Positions 25,675 through 34,763 of a stretch of 64,000 nucleotides of DNA are shown here, piece after piece; position 1 is the stretch's first letter; each line of letters opens with the position of its first letter. This stretch comes from Streptomyces sp. NBC_00258 (GTDB lineage Bacteria > Actinomycetota > Actinomycetes > Streptomycetales > Streptomycetaceae): contig NZ_CP108081.1 of the NCBI RefSeq assembly GCF_036182465.1, forward strand, positions 1,302,001 through 1,366,000. Direction: 5' to 3'. The notes under the pieces were generated by a model, which did not search any database, was not told the DNA's origin, and saw only the letters and a list, made by a program, of their open reading frames with translations. Made by a program: the position numbers and the translations under genes.

Positions 25675-26336
25675 GAGGGGTCCTTCCGGGTCTGGAGCGA
25701 GTGGTAGCCGTGCCGCGCACGCGCCTCGGCGAGTGTGACGCCGTCGCGGACGGCGTCGACGATGGCCTCTTCTACGCGGTCGATACGGCGGGCGATGTCG
25801 GCGACCTCGTCCCAGCGGGCGGCCGGGACGGCCACGGCTCCGTCGTCGTCGGCCACGAGGATGTCGCCGGGATGGATGAGAACGCCGTCGATGGTGATGG
25901 GCGTCTGCACCGCGGCCACCCGGACGCGGTCCTTGCCGGTGCGCATGAACCGGGAGACCGACCAGATCGGGTAACCGGCATCGGTCGCGATGGCGACGTC
26001 TCGGCAGGTGCCGTGGATGACGGTGCCCGCGATGCCGCGCGCGTGGGCGGTCCGGCTCATGATGCCGCCCCAGACCGTGCAATCGGTGCGTCCGGCGTTG
26101 TCGATGAGGATCACCGCGCCGGCGGGGACGTCGTCCAGGAAGTCGCCCACCATGCCGCCGGCCTCGTCGACGGGTTCGTAGGTGACGGTGAAGACCGGTC
26201 CGACCGTCCGCCGGCCCTGGCGCAGCGCGCCGATGCCGTGGAGGGATCCAGGGAGCCCGAGTGAGTCGAGGGCGTCGGAAACCGACGCGGTGGAGAGGTC
26301 GGTGGCGAGGTGCGAGGTGGCGGTGGGGTCGCTCAT
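25671..26336 (-). CDS. RraA-like protein / HMG aldolase family (second copy)
   Basis: This 221-aa protein carries the family motifs VGPVFTVTYEP, GRTDCTVWGGIM and GIAGTVIHGTCRDVAI. The Arg-Asp pair is kept, but the usual Asp before Gly is His here. The N-terminal SVSDALDSLGLPG matches its upstream neighbour. The start and end both overlap neighbours by 4 nt. Its sequence is closer to the first copy than to the third, suggesting an internal duplication followed by divergence. Confidence 0.87.
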   Translation of the reverse strand: MSDPTATSHLATDLSTASVSDALDSLGLPGSLHGIGALRQGRRTVGPVFTVTYEPVDEAGGMVGDFLDDVPAGAVILIDNAGRTDCTVWGGIMSRTAHARGIAGTVIHGTCRDVAIATDAGYPIWSVSRFMRTGKDRVRVAAVQTPITIDGVLIHPGDILVADDDGAVAVPAARWDEVADIARRIDRVEEAIVDAVRDGVTLAEARARHGYHSLQTRKDPS

Positions 26337-27028
26337 CGGACCGACTCCTTCTCTCCGGCGAGGCGGGCGTCGTGCACGGCCTCTCCGGCAAGGCGGGCGT
26401 CGTGCATGGCCCGGGAGAGGGGCACGCCCGCGCGCACCTCGTCCGCGATGGCGCGCTCCCGGGCGACGATCGCGGTGGCGATCCCGGCCACTTCCTCGGC
26501 CCGGTCCCGCGGGACGACGACGAGACCGGTCTCGTCGGCCAGGACGACGTCGCCCTGCTCGACCGTGAGCCCGCCGACGCCTATCGGCTCGCCGGTGGAG
26601 CGCTGCTGCAGCCTGCCCCGCGCCGTGGCCGGGACCGAACCCCGCGAGAAGACCGGGAAGTCCAGCTCACGGGCCTCCGCCACGTCGCGGCACACGCCGT
26701 CGGCGACGACGCCGCGAACACCGCGAAGGGAAGCCCCCAGGCTGAGGATGCCGCCCCAGCAGGACACGTCTGTGCGGCCCTGGTTGTCGACGACGATCAC
26801 GCTCCGATCGTCCGCTTTCTCGACGGCCGTGGTGGCGATGTGGACGCCGGCCGGGCCTTCGGCGCGCGGTTCGAGCTCCACGGTGACGGCGAAGCCCACC
26901 ACTGCCGCGGGGCCCCACACCGGACGGATGCCGGCGACTCCGGGAGGAAGCCCCAGCTGGTCGAGCGCGTCGCTGACCGCGGCGGAGTCGAGCGCCGCGA
27001 AGCGGTCCAGGAGAGATGAGTTGCTCAT
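26333..27028 (-). CDS. RraA-like protein / HMG aldolase family (first copy)
   Basis: This 231-aa protein starts at the ATG at 27028 (MSNSSLLDRFAALDSAAVSD). It contains GRTDVSCWGGIL and GVRGVVADGVCRDVAE, so the Arg-Asp pair is intact. The C-terminus carries a 10-residue tandem repeat (MHDARLAGEA then VHDARLAGEK) caused by a 30-bp duplication. It is the first gene of the operon and 74 nt from the divergent LysR gene, its likely regulator. Confidence 0.87.
   Translation of the reverse strand: MSNSSLLDRFAALDSAAVSDALDQLGLPPGVAGIRPVWGPAAVVGFAVTVELEPRAEGPAGVHIATTAVEKADDRSVIVVDNQGRTDVSCWGGILSLGASLRGVRGVVADGVCRDVAEARELDFPVFSRGSVPATARGRLQQRSTGEPIGVGGLTVEQGDVVLADETGLVVVPRDRAEEVAGIATAIVARERAIADEVRAGVPLSRAMHDARLAGEAVHDARLAGEKESVR
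26351..26410. repeat. 30-bp tandem duplication
   Basis: Two direct copies, 26351-26380 and 26381-26410, differ at only two positions. They lie in frame at the 3' end of the first RraA-like gene and double a 10-residue segment. Confidence 0.9.
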
Positions 27029-27102
27029 GGCTTCCACTTCAACAGCCACCAGATATATTCGGAAGGTCTGATTTCCTCTGTCAGTAAGAGGCTGAGCGAA
27101 TA

Positions 27103-28014
27103 ATGGTCGAGATCCGCCAGGCCCGCTATTTCGTCGCGGTCGCCGAAGAACTCCACTTCGGCCGCGCGGCGCAACGGCTGCAGATGTCCCAGCCACCGCT
27201 GTCCCAGGCGATCAAGCAGCTTGAACAGCAGCTCGGCTGCGAACTGCTGCACCGCACCCAACGGTCGGCCGCCCTCAGCCCCGCCGGAGCCGTGTTCCTG
27301 GACCACTGCCGCGCCCTGATCCGGCACGCCGAGGAAGCCGAAGCCGCCGCCCGCCAGGCCGCCACCGGGCGCGGCGGACGACTGAGCCTGGGCGCCGTCG
27401 CCTCGGCCTTCTCCTGGCCTTTGCCGCTCGTACTGGAGCAGTTCCACGAGGCCCTGCCCGACGTCGAGATCCGTACTCAGGAGATCGACACCCACGAGGC
27501 CGCGGCAGGGCTCCTGGACCGCTCGCTCGACTGGGCGATCGTGCGCCAGACCGCCCCCGTACGCGGCACCACGGCGACCTCGCTCTACGCCGACCGGTTC
27601 GTCGCCGCCCTGCCGGTCCACCATCCAGCGGCCGAGGCTTCCGGACCGTTGGACCTGGCGGACCTCGCGGGCGCTCCGTGGGTCTGGCTGCACCGCCACA
27701 TCTCGCCCGACTACCACGACGCCATGGCGGCCCTGTGCCGAGCAGCCGGCTTCAGCCCCGTCCCCAACCACTGGGCACGGTCGGTGACCTCACAGATCGC
27801 CATGGTCGAATGCGGCCTCGGTGTCACCGTCGTGCCCGCCACCGCGTCCACGTCACATCCCGCCGTCCGGTTCAGACCACTGCGCCACGCGACGGCGACC
27901 ATCGAACTCACCGCCATGACGAGATCCCACCCCGGCGCGCTGGCCGAACGCCTCACCGCCCTGACGACACAACTGACCACAGCACCCAGTCAGGTGACGG
28001 GCAAACGCCCTTGA
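27103..28014 (+). CDS. LysR-family transcriptional regulator
   Basis: This 303-aa regulator has a typical N-terminal helix-turn-helix (YFVAVAEELHFGRAAQRLQM then SQPPLSQAIKQLEQQLGCEL) and a periplasmic-binding-type effector domain. It is divergent from the RraA operon with only 74 nt between starts. This is the usual LysR arrangement, so it most likely activates that operon in response to a pathway intermediate. The region between holds AT-rich sequence (AGATATATTC) that could be part of a LysR box. Confidence 0.92.
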   Translation: MVEIRQARYFVAVAEELHFGRAAQRLQMSQPPLSQAIKQLEQQLGCELLHRTQRSAALSPAGAVFLDHCRALIRHAEEAEAAARQAATGRGGRLSLGAVASAFSWPLPLVLEQFHEALPDVEIRTQEIDTHEAAAGLLDRSLDWAIVRQTAPVRGTTATSLYADRFVAALPVHHPAAEASGPLDLADLAGAPWVWLHRHISPDYHDAMAALCRAAGFSPVPNHWARSVTSQIAMVECGLGVTVVPATASTSHPAVRFRPLRHATATIELTAMTRSHPGALAERLTALTTQLTTAPSQVTGKRP

Positions 28015-28132
28015 ACCGCGGTTCTATGAAACGGCATGGTGGATCAGGGATCCGCGGCCCGCTCAGCGGCGCACACCGGGCGGAACACTCCCACCAGGTC
28101 CTGGCTCGCGCCGTCTACGCGCTGCCCCGGCA

Positions 28133-29074
28133 TCAAGCAGTCAGTGCGTTCACGCGGCTCATCACGTCACGGCAGAACGCACCGATCGCTTGCGGGTCGT
28201 CGATGAACTGGTTCGGCTTGACGCAGAACGTCGTGAAGCCCTGTTCCAACTGTTCCGGGATGCTCGCGAGCGCCGCGCCGAGGTCCGCCGTGGAGTGGTC
28301 GTCGGGAAACACGGCCTGGGTACCGCCGATCATCTCCATCTCGGCGACGTCCCGGCCTGCCGCGGCCATGGCGTCCTTGAGCACCTGCATGTCCTGCGGC
28401 GTCGGTCGGCCCAGCGGATGGAAGCCGTGTCCGTACTGCACGAGCCGGCGCAGGACGGGGCCGTTGAGGCGCTGACCGCCGAACCACAGCCTCGGACCCT
28501 CGGGGCGGAAGGCCTTGGGCTCGAAGTAGACGTCCCGGAACGGGTAGTGCTCGCTCTCGTGGGAGATCGGGGATGGCCCCCAGGCCTTCGCCCAGACGTC
28601 GAGGTGCTCGTCGAGCAGCCGCCCGCGCCTGCCGAAGGGGACGCCGAGGGCCTCGTACTCGTCCTTGCTCCAGCTGACCGTCGGCTGCACCAGCAGCCGC
28701 CCCTCGCTGATCAGATCGAGAGTGCCCAGTTCACGGGCCATGAGCAGAGGATGGCGCAGGGGTGCCAGCACCGCGGCGGCGGCCAGGCGCAGGCGTTCGG
28801 TGACGGAGGCGATGGCGGACAGCAGGAGCAGCGAGTTCGGCCAGGGGGTGTACGGGTCCTGGTTCCCCGGGAGGGCGTAGTCGCGAGGGTTGCCCATGAT
28901 GCCGTCGGCGGCCGCGTCGGGGCCCAGCACGACGTGCTCGCTGACCATGACGGAGTCGAAGCCGGCGTCCTCGGCCTCGCGGGCCCACCGTACGACGGCG
29001 GGCAGGTCGGCCCGGCCGCCGGTCAGGGTCCAGTTCTCGCTCAGGACCAGCAGCATGCGGGGTGTGTCGGCCAT
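28133..29074 (-). CDS. LLM-class flavin/F420-dependent oxidoreductase
   Basis: This 313-aa protein has the luciferase-like TIM-barrel pattern: AREAEDAGFDSVMVSEHVVL, APLRHPLLMARELGTLDLIS, GRLLVQPTVSWSKDEYEALG and LWFGGQ. Actinobacterial members often use F420 or FMN to reduce or hydroxylate organic molecules. I prefer the ATG at 29074 because GAAGGA lies 8 nt before it, over an ATG at 29083. A regulon palindrome lies 44-61 nt upstream, so the gene has its own promoter despite following the amidohydrolase. Confidence 0.87.
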   Translation of the reverse strand: MADTPRMLLVLSENWTLTGGRADLPAVVRWAREAEDAGFDSVMVSEHVVLGPDAAADGIMGNPRDYALPGNQDPYTPWPNSLLLLSAIASVTERLRLAAAAVLAPLRHPLLMARELGTLDLISEGRLLVQPTVSWSKDEYEALGVPFGRRGRLLDEHLDVWAKAWGPSPISHESEHYPFRDVYFEPKAFRPEGPRLWFGGQRLNGPVLRRLVQYGHGFHPLGRPTPQDMQVLKDAMAAAGRDVAEMEMIGGTQAVFPDDHSTADLGAALASIPEQLEQGFTTFCVKPNQFIDDPQAIGAFCRDVMSRVNALTA

Positions 29075-29118
29075 GGTGAGCATCCTTCGCTTGCGCCGGA
29101 CAGTAGAAGGCCAGCGTA

Positions 29119-29135
29119 TCGTTTGACCCCAAACA
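29119..29135. promoter_or_regulatory. Regulon palindrome, site A (TCGTTTG-ACC-CCAAACA)
   Basis: This is one of seven 7-3-7 palindromes in 29-48 kb. It lies in the 88-nt gap before the LLM oxidoreductase gene. The match to the consensus TCGTTTG-N3-CCAAACGA is complete except at the right end. Confidence 0.75.
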
Positions 29136-29162
29136 TACTGGAGAGGGGGCGGGCAGCCGAGG

Positions 29163-30869
29163 TCAGGGAGAGCAGCGCTCGTGAACGACGCGCCCGTCGA
29201 ACACCGTCAGGTCCACCTCTGCGTCCGTGATCGAGTGCGGGTCCAGGTCCAGCAGCGGGCGGTCCAGTACGCACAGGTCCGCGACCTTGCCGACCTCGAT
29301 GGACCCCTTCCAGTCCTCGGCGAAGTCCTGACGGGCCGGATTGATCGTGTAGGCGCGCACGGCCTCGGCGAGCGACACGCATTGCTCGGGTCCGCTCGGC
29401 CGACCGCTGGCCTTCGACTCCCGCAGCATCATCGCGGCCACTCCCTGCCGCCAGTCGGGCTCGGTGATCGGTGCGTCGGAGCTGGCGCAGACCGTGACCC
29501 CCGCCTCGACGGCGGACCGTACGGGCCACTGGTAGGCGGAGCGGTCGGGGCCGACGACCTCGTCCATCAGGTCGGAGATGGTCCACTTGATGGCGGGGTT
29601 CATGTTGACGCCGTAGCCGTGGGCGGCGAGCCTCGCAAGGCTTGCCGCGCCTACGAAGTCGCCGTGGATGACGTAATGGCGGGCATCCGGCCGTGGCGCA
29701 ACCGAGTTCGCCGCGAGGAAGGCGTCGACCACCGTGTCGATGGCCAGGTCGCCGGTGACGTGCACGCCGAGTTGGAAGCCCGCCTCGTGGGCGACGCGGA
29801 TCATCTCGGACAACTCGTCGCTCCGGAGCCCAGGGGTGTCTCCATGCACGCACAGCGCGCCGTTGCCGCCGTCGGCGTACGGCTCGCTCATCCAGGCCGT
29901 GCGGTTGGGCGGCACCCCGTCGGCGAAGATCTTGACACCGATGGCGTTCAGGACGCGTGGGTCCGGGGACTTGGGGCGCCGTAGCTCGACCAGACCCTTG
30001 CGCACGTCGTCGGCCGAGCCGCCGATCGGCGCGGGCAGCAGCAGGACGCTGACCCGGGAGTGGAGTTCGCCGCTCGCGGCGAGGTCGGCGTAGGCGGTCC
30101 AGTTGTCGGTGCTGAGCCCGCCGAAGAGGGACGTGGCCCCGCCCGGGCCGAGGCCCGGTTCGGTGTAGCTGGTGATGCCGCGTGAGTGGAGTTCGCGCAC
30201 CACACCCTGGATGGCCCGGCGGCGTTGACCGGCGTCGGGCGAAGGCAGTTCGGCCTGTACGAGTTCCTGGGCGGCCTCGCGAAGGATGCCGGTGGGTTCC
30301 CCTGCGGAGCCGGTGTCGATGACACCGCCGGGGGGCGGCACGCTTGCCGCGTCGATGCCGCACAGGCGCAGCGCGGCGCTGTTGACCCACACGAGATGCG
30401 AGGAGAAGTGGGTCAGGCAGACCGGGTTCCGCGGTGCGACCGCGTCCAGGTCCCGGCGGTGCGGGAAGCGCTGCGGATCGGCCAGGCACTCCGCCAGATA
30501 TCCGGCGTCCCAGCCCAGTCCGATGATCCACTCGCCGGGCCGGGCCGCGCCGGCCGCCCGCTCCACGGCGGTGGCGATGTCGGAGATCGACCCGACCGAC
30601 GGGTGGCCGACGTCGAGGGCGAACGGCGGCTTCGTCATGCCGTACGCGGCTCCGTGCAGGTGGGAGTCGTTGATGCCCGGCAGTACAGTACGGCCGTCGA
30701 GTTCGACGACCCGGGTGCCGGGTCCTGCCATGGCGCGCATCTCGGCGTCGCTGCCGACGGCGACGATGTCCCGGCCGCGTACGGCCACGCCCTCGGCCAC
30801 GCGGAAGTCGTCGTCCACGGTGAGGACCTGACCGCCGGTCAGGATGAGGGAGGGGGCGTTGTCGTTCAC
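29163..30869 (-). CDS. Amidohydrolase (YtcJ/exoenzyme-regulatory type)
   Basis: This 568-aa metal-dependent hydrolase belongs to the amidohydrolase 3 group. The N-terminus shows LILTGGQVLTVDDDFRVAEG and the metal-binding GINDSHLHGAAYG. Further His motifs are VHVTGDLAIDTV and VIHGDF, and the C-terminal DAPITEPDWRQGV carries the last Asp. The family cleaves amides, formamides or ring C-N bonds; the substrate is not readable. The GTG at 30869 has GAGAGGAC upstream. It lies 22 nt after the ABC permease gene and is probably the last gene of that operon. Confidence 0.88.
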   Translation of the reverse strand: MNDNAPSLILTGGQVLTVDDDFRVAEGVAVRGRDIVAVGSDAEMRAMAGPGTRVVELDGRTVLPGINDSHLHGAAYGMTKPPFALDVGHPSVGSISDIATAVERAAGAARPGEWIIGLGWDAGYLAECLADPQRFPHRRDLDAVAPRNPVCLTHFSSHLVWVNSAALRLCGIDAASVPPPGGVIDTGSAGEPTGILREAAQELVQAELPSPDAGQRRRAIQGVVRELHSRGITSYTEPGLGPGGATSLFGGLSTDNWTAYADLAASGELHSRVSVLLLPAPIGGSADDVRKGLVELRRPKSPDPRVLNAIGVKIFADGVPPNRTAWMSEPYADGGNGALCVHGDTPGLRSDELSEMIRVAHEAGFQLGVHVTGDLAIDTVVDAFLAANSVAPRPDARHYVIHGDFVGAASLARLAAHGYGVNMNPAIKWTISDLMDEVVGPDRSAYQWPVRSAVEAGVTVCASSDAPITEPDWRQGVAAMMLRESKASGRPSGPEQCVSLAEAVRAYTINPARQDFAEDWKGSIEVGKVADLCVLDRPLLDLDPHSITDAEVDLTVFDGRVVHERCSP

Positions 30870-30891
30870 GTGAGTCCTCTCGGAGTGGGAG

Positions 30892-31890
30892 TCACCGCGT
30901 CAGCCGCGGGCCGAAGTAGGCGAGTGCCGCGCCTGCCACCAGGGCGGTGCCCTGGGCCATCTGCTGCCAGAACGTCGGCACGCTCAGCAGTGTCAGTCCG
31001 TTCTGCAGACAACCCAGGAAGAGCACGCCGAGCAGGACACCGAAGACGGAACCAGTGCCACCGGTGAGCGCGACGCCACCCAGTAGTACGGCGGTGAGTA
31101 CGGTCAGTTCGAAACCCGCGCCCGAGGTCCCGGCGACCACGCTGTCCAGCACCGACGCCTTGATCGCCCCGGCAAGGGCCGCCGCCACGCCCGTGACGAC
31201 GAACAGCGCGAAGGGCGTCCGGCGGATGTTGATGCCGGAGAGGTACGCGGCCTCCCGGTTGACGCCGATGGCGAAGACGTGCCGCCCGGCCGGGGTGAGC
31301 GCCAGGAACAGCGCGCCCGCCACGAGGACGAGCGCGGCGATGACGACCGGCGCGTCGATCCCGGCGATCCGCGATCCGCCGAGCCAGGCGAACCCGGACC
31401 CGAAGCTGCTCAGCGGCAGTGGGAAGAGCTGCTGTGCCAGTCCGCGCACCGCTGTCAGCATGCCCAGCGTCACGATGAAGGCGGACAACCCCAGATAGCA
31501 GCACAGGATGCCGTTCACAGCGCCCACCGCCGCACCCACGGCCAGCGCGCCGAGCACGGCGACGACGGGCGACTGGTGCTGCTGTCCGGCGAGCCAGCCG
31601 GCCACGAGTCCGCCGACGGCGAGCGTGGAGCCGACCGAGAGGTCGAGGTAGCCGCTGATGACCAACAAGGCCAATGGCACGGCCACAATGGCGAGGGTGG
31701 CCGCGTCGATGGCGATCCCGCGCAGGTTGCCGGGGTCGAGGAAACTGCCGGTCGTCAGCTGGAAGACCAGCACCATGAGGGCGAGGACGACGAGCAGGGG
31801 ATTGCGCCGCACCGAGTTCAGGCCGCCTCCGGCCAGGGCGCGCGGGCCCGGTGTCAGGCGGTTGGTCGGGGCCGTGGTCGCGGTGGTCAT
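30892..31890 (-). CDS. Ribose-type ABC transporter permease (RbsC-like)
   Basis: This 332-aa permease of the CUT2 class has about ten membrane segments and the family motifs ISGYLDLSVGSTLAVGGLVAG, LSAFIVTLGMLTAVRGLAQ and FGVLLGVLFLGCLQNGL. The ATG at 31890 overlaps the ATPase stop by 4 nt. CUT2 systems carry monosaccharides, nucleosides, autoinducers or other small polar molecules. In this catabolic setting the substrate may not be a sugar. Confidence 0.92.
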   Translation of the reverse strand: MTTATTAPTNRLTPGPRALAGGGLNSVRRNPLLVVLALMVLVFQLTTGSFLDPGNLRGIAIDAATLAIVAVPLALLVISGYLDLSVGSTLAVGGLVAGWLAGQQHQSPVVAVLGALAVGAAVGAVNGILCCYLGLSAFIVTLGMLTAVRGLAQQLFPLPLSSFGSGFAWLGGSRIAGIDAPVVIAALVLVAGALFLALTPAGRHVFAIGVNREAAYLSGINIRRTPFALFVVTGVAAALAGAIKASVLDSVVAGTSGAGFELTVLTAVLLGGVALTGGTGSVFGVLLGVLFLGCLQNGLTLLSVPTFWQQMAQGTALVAGAALAYFGPRLTR

Positions 31891-33479
31891 GCCGCTCCTT
31901 CCGAGGTCGTGGAGGCGGTGTCGTCGGCGTCGTGGACGGCCGACAGCAGGGCGGTTTCGGTGAGTTCGGCGCCGTTCAGTTCGCCCACGATGCGGCCTGC
32001 GGAGACGATCAGGCAGCGGTGGGCGAGCGCGACGACCTCCTCCGGGTCGCTGGAGGCGAACAGCACGGCCGTACCCCGCTGTTCGGCGAGCGCCGAGACG
32101 ATCTGATAGATCTCCTGCCGGGCGCCGACGTCGACACCCTGGGTGGGCTCGTCGAGGAGCAGGACGTCGACGCTGCGAGCCTCGTTGATCCACCGGCCCA
32201 GGACGAGCTTCTGCTGGTTGCCGCCGGAGAAGGCGGCCGCCGGCAGTCGCGGCCGGGCGGGGCGCAGCCCGACCGCCTGGGACATCGCGTCGAAGACCCG
32301 CCGTTCGGCGCCCAGCGCGCGTAGCCCGTACCGGGCGAGCGGACGGATCGTCGGCAGGAGCGCGTTGTCCTGAGCGCTCAGGACAGGGAACAGACCCTGT
32401 CTGCGCCGGTCCGCCGGTACGAGGGCGATCCCCGCGGCCAGCGCGTCCGCGGGACGTGCCGGCCTGACGACCCGCTCCCCCACCCGCACCGTTCCGCCCG
32501 AGGCCCGGCGCCCGCCGAAGAGGGTCTCCAGGATGCGCGTGCGACCTGAGCCGATCAGCCCGTACAGTCCGACGATCTCGCCCTCGCCGACGCCGATCTC
32601 GACGGGACCGAACCCGGGGCCACGGAGCCCGTCCGCGGTGAGCCCGCGGGCTCGCGGGACTGCGGGGGTGCCGGTGGCGGTCCCAGCCACGTCGCCGCCG
32701 GTCGCCTTGAGGTTGTCGGCCGTCTTGTCTTCTGCCGTGCCGCGCGCAACGGGTTCCGGTCGACCGGCGATGACGTCGACCAACTCACTGCGTGTGTACC
32801 CCGACACTGTCGAGTGGTGGGCGACCCTGCCGTCACGCAACACCGTCACAGCGTCCGCCAGCCGTTCCACCTCGGCGAGGAGATGGGTGACGTAGACGAT
32901 GGCCAGACCCTGGGTGCGCAGGTCCTCGACCCGTTCGGCCAGGGCGCCGGTCTCGGCCCCGGACAGGGCGGCGGTGGGTTCGTCCAGGACCAGCACCGAG
33001 GCACTGCGGCTGAGGGCCTTGGCGATCTCCACCAACTGCCGTTGCCCCATGGGCAGTTCAGCCACCCGGTCACGCGGCGAACAGCTCGCCGCGACCCGCT
33101 CCAGCAGACCGGCCGCCACTTCCTCCTGGGCGCGGCGGTGAACGGTGCCGTACCGGGTCCACTCCTGGCCGAGGAAGATGTTCTCGGCCACCGTCAGGGA
33201 GTCGACGACGCTGAGCGACTGGAAGATGATCGCCACGCCCGCGGCGATCGACTCGCGCGGACTCAGACGCGTATGGGAGATCCCGCCCACTTCGATCGTG
33301 CCCGCGTCCGGCGGAAAGGCGCCGCCCAGGCACTTGATCAAGGTGGACTTGCCGGCGCCGTTGTGGCCGAGGAGAGCGTGCACCTGACCGGCCGGGACGG
33401 TGAGATCCACGCCGTCCAAGGCCCTGACGCCGCCGAAGGACTTGCTCAGCCCGCGTATCCGGAGATTTGGTTCCGTCAT
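31887..33479 (-). CDS. Ribose-type ABC transporter ATPase (RbsA-like, two ABC domains)
   Basis: This 530-aa double ATPase energises the importer. The first half has Walker A GHNGAGKST, the signature-like LPMGQRQLVEIAKAL and Walker B VLVLDEPTAAL. The second half has a degenerate Walker A (GLIGSGRTR), the signature FSGGNQQKLVLGRWI and VLLLDEPTQGVD. This asymmetry is normal for RbsA. It lies 9 nt after the binding-protein gene and overlaps the permease gene, so the three are co-expressed. Confidence 0.94.
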   Translation of the reverse strand: MTEPNLRIRGLSKSFGGVRALDGVDLTVPAGQVHALLGHNGAGKSTLIKCLGGAFPPDAGTIEVGGISHTRLSPRESIAAGVAIIFQSLSVVDSLTVAENIFLGQEWTRYGTVHRRAQEEVAAGLLERVAASCSPRDRVAELPMGQRQLVEIAKALSRSASVLVLDEPTAALSGAETGALAERVEDLRTQGLAIVYVTHLLAEVERLADAVTVLRDGRVAHHSTVSGYTRSELVDVIAGRPEPVARGTAEDKTADNLKATGGDVAGTATGTPAVPRARGLTADGLRGPGFGPVEIGVGEGEIVGLYGLIGSGRTRILETLFGGRRASGGTVRVGERVVRPARPADALAAGIALVPADRRRQGLFPVLSAQDNALLPTIRPLARYGLRALGAERRVFDAMSQAVGLRPARPRLPAAAFSGGNQQKLVLGRWINEARSVDVLLLDEPTQGVDVGARQEIYQIVSALAEQRGTAVLFASSDPEEVVALAHRCLIVSAGRIVGELNGAELTETALLSAVHDADDTASTTSEGAA

Positions 33480-33488
33480 GGCGGGCGC

Positions 33489-34523
33489 CTAGGAGTTCTG
33501 CGCGAGCAGGTCGTCGATCCTCGCGGTGTCGCCGCGCCCGACGAGCGTGATCGGCACCTGGACACTGGGATTCGCCTTTTCCGCTGCCACCGCGAGGGGC
33601 ACGTCGACGACGGCGTTCGCGATGTCCTTCGGGGCCAGTGCGGCCGAGGCACGGTAGAACGTGCCCTGCTTGATGGCGAGGAGGGAGGGGGCGGCGCCGT
33701 CCTGCCCGCCGACGAACGTCTTCGCGTCGGTCGCCTTCCGGCCCGTCTGCTGCAGCGCCTTGAAGCCGCCGTACGCGGCGGCGTCCGTGACTCCGAGAAT
33801 GAGATTGAGGTCGGGATGCTTGGCAAGGACGGCGCGGGACTTCGACAGTCCGGTGTCGGGGTCGATGGCCTGCTCCCGGGCAACCACGTCGACGCCGGGC
33901 GCGTTCTTGGTGAAGGCGTCGATCATGCCCTTGGTCCGCTCGCGGCCGAGCTGGATCGTGCTGTCGGTGAGGAAGGCGACCTTGCCCTTTCCGCCGAGCT
34001 GCTCGTTGGCCCACTTCGCGGCGGCCTCCCCGAGCAGTGTGCCGCCCTCGAGGAAGCTGAACTGGATGTCCGCGCTCTGGTGTTCCAGCGATCCGCCGTA
34101 CGTCACCCAGATCAGCCCCGCGTCCAACGCCCTCTTGGCAATCGCCTCGGTGGCCTCGAAAACCATCGGGAACGACACGATGGCCGGGATCTTCTGAGTG
34201 ACCCACGTGGTGAGGTTGGTGGCCTGAGTGTCGGGGTTGCTCGCGTCGCTCGTGGTCAGCAGGGAGACGTCGTGCTTCTTCGCGGCGGCCGTGGAGAGTT
34301 TCACGAGCGTCGAGTAGAGCGGGAGCTGAGTGAAGGGATAGTCCAGGCCGATCCTGGTGAGGGTCCTCGACCCCGCCGACGCGCCGGCCGGGTCGGCCGT
34401 GCTCGCGCCGTCGTCCGGGGCGGAGCAGCCCGCGGCGGCCAACGCGCCGGCGGCGAGAACACCACCGGAGAGAGCCAGGAACTGCCGACGCGAGGCCGGG
34501 GAGGGGTACGGGGATCTGGTCAT
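33489..34523 (-). CDS. Ribose-type periplasmic-binding lipoprotein (RbsB-like)
   Basis: This 344-aa binding protein has a Tat-lipoprotein signal: ASRRQFLALSGGVLAAG followed by the lipobox AAAGC. The mature part is a type I periplasmic-binding fold (LNLILGVTDAAAYGGFKAL, FVGGQDGAAPSLLAIKQG). The start is the ATG at 34523 with GGAGAG upstream. It is the first gene of the transporter operon and is divergent from the LuxR gene, with one regulon palindrome between them. Confidence 0.9.
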   Translation of the reverse strand: MTRSPYPSPASRRQFLALSGGVLAAGALAAAGCSAPDDGASTADPAGASAGSRTLTRIGLDYPFTQLPLYSTLVKLSTAAAKKHDVSLLTTSDASNPDTQATNLTTWVTQKIPAIVSFPMVFEATEAIAKRALDAGLIWVTYGGSLEHQSADIQFSFLEGGTLLGEAAAKWANEQLGGKGKVAFLTDSTIQLGRERTKGMIDAFTKNAPGVDVVAREQAIDPDTGLSKSRAVLAKHPDLNLILGVTDAAAYGGFKALQQTGRKATDAKTFVGGQDGAAPSLLAIKQGTFYRASAALAPKDIANAVVDVPLAVAAEKANPSVQVPITLVGRGDTARIDDLLAQNS

Positions 34524-34714
34524 GGCGGGACTCTCCGTGAGGATGCGGCCCGAAACGGCTGCGTCGGGCATCCGGCTGTGGCGAACAGGAAAGACCCAGG
34601 CGTCCCGACCCCGCCATCCGTAGAAATACCGACTGTCGGAGAGGCCCGGCAGTGACCAGCGGGAACCCGGTCACGAAACGGCGAACGGCTTGTCCGGCCC
34701 ACCCGAAGCGCATA

Positions 34715-34732
34715 TCGTTAGGGGCCAAACGA
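34715..34732. promoter_or_regulatory. Regulon palindrome, site B (TCGTTAG-GGG-CCAAACGA)
   Basis: It lies 31 nt before the LuxR start and 191 nt before the divergent binding-protein gene. The right arm is perfect; the left has one mismatch. It could control either or both directions. Confidence 0.75.
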
Positions 34733-34763
34733 CATCCGTGGTCGTGGCTTCCCGGAGGCCCTC

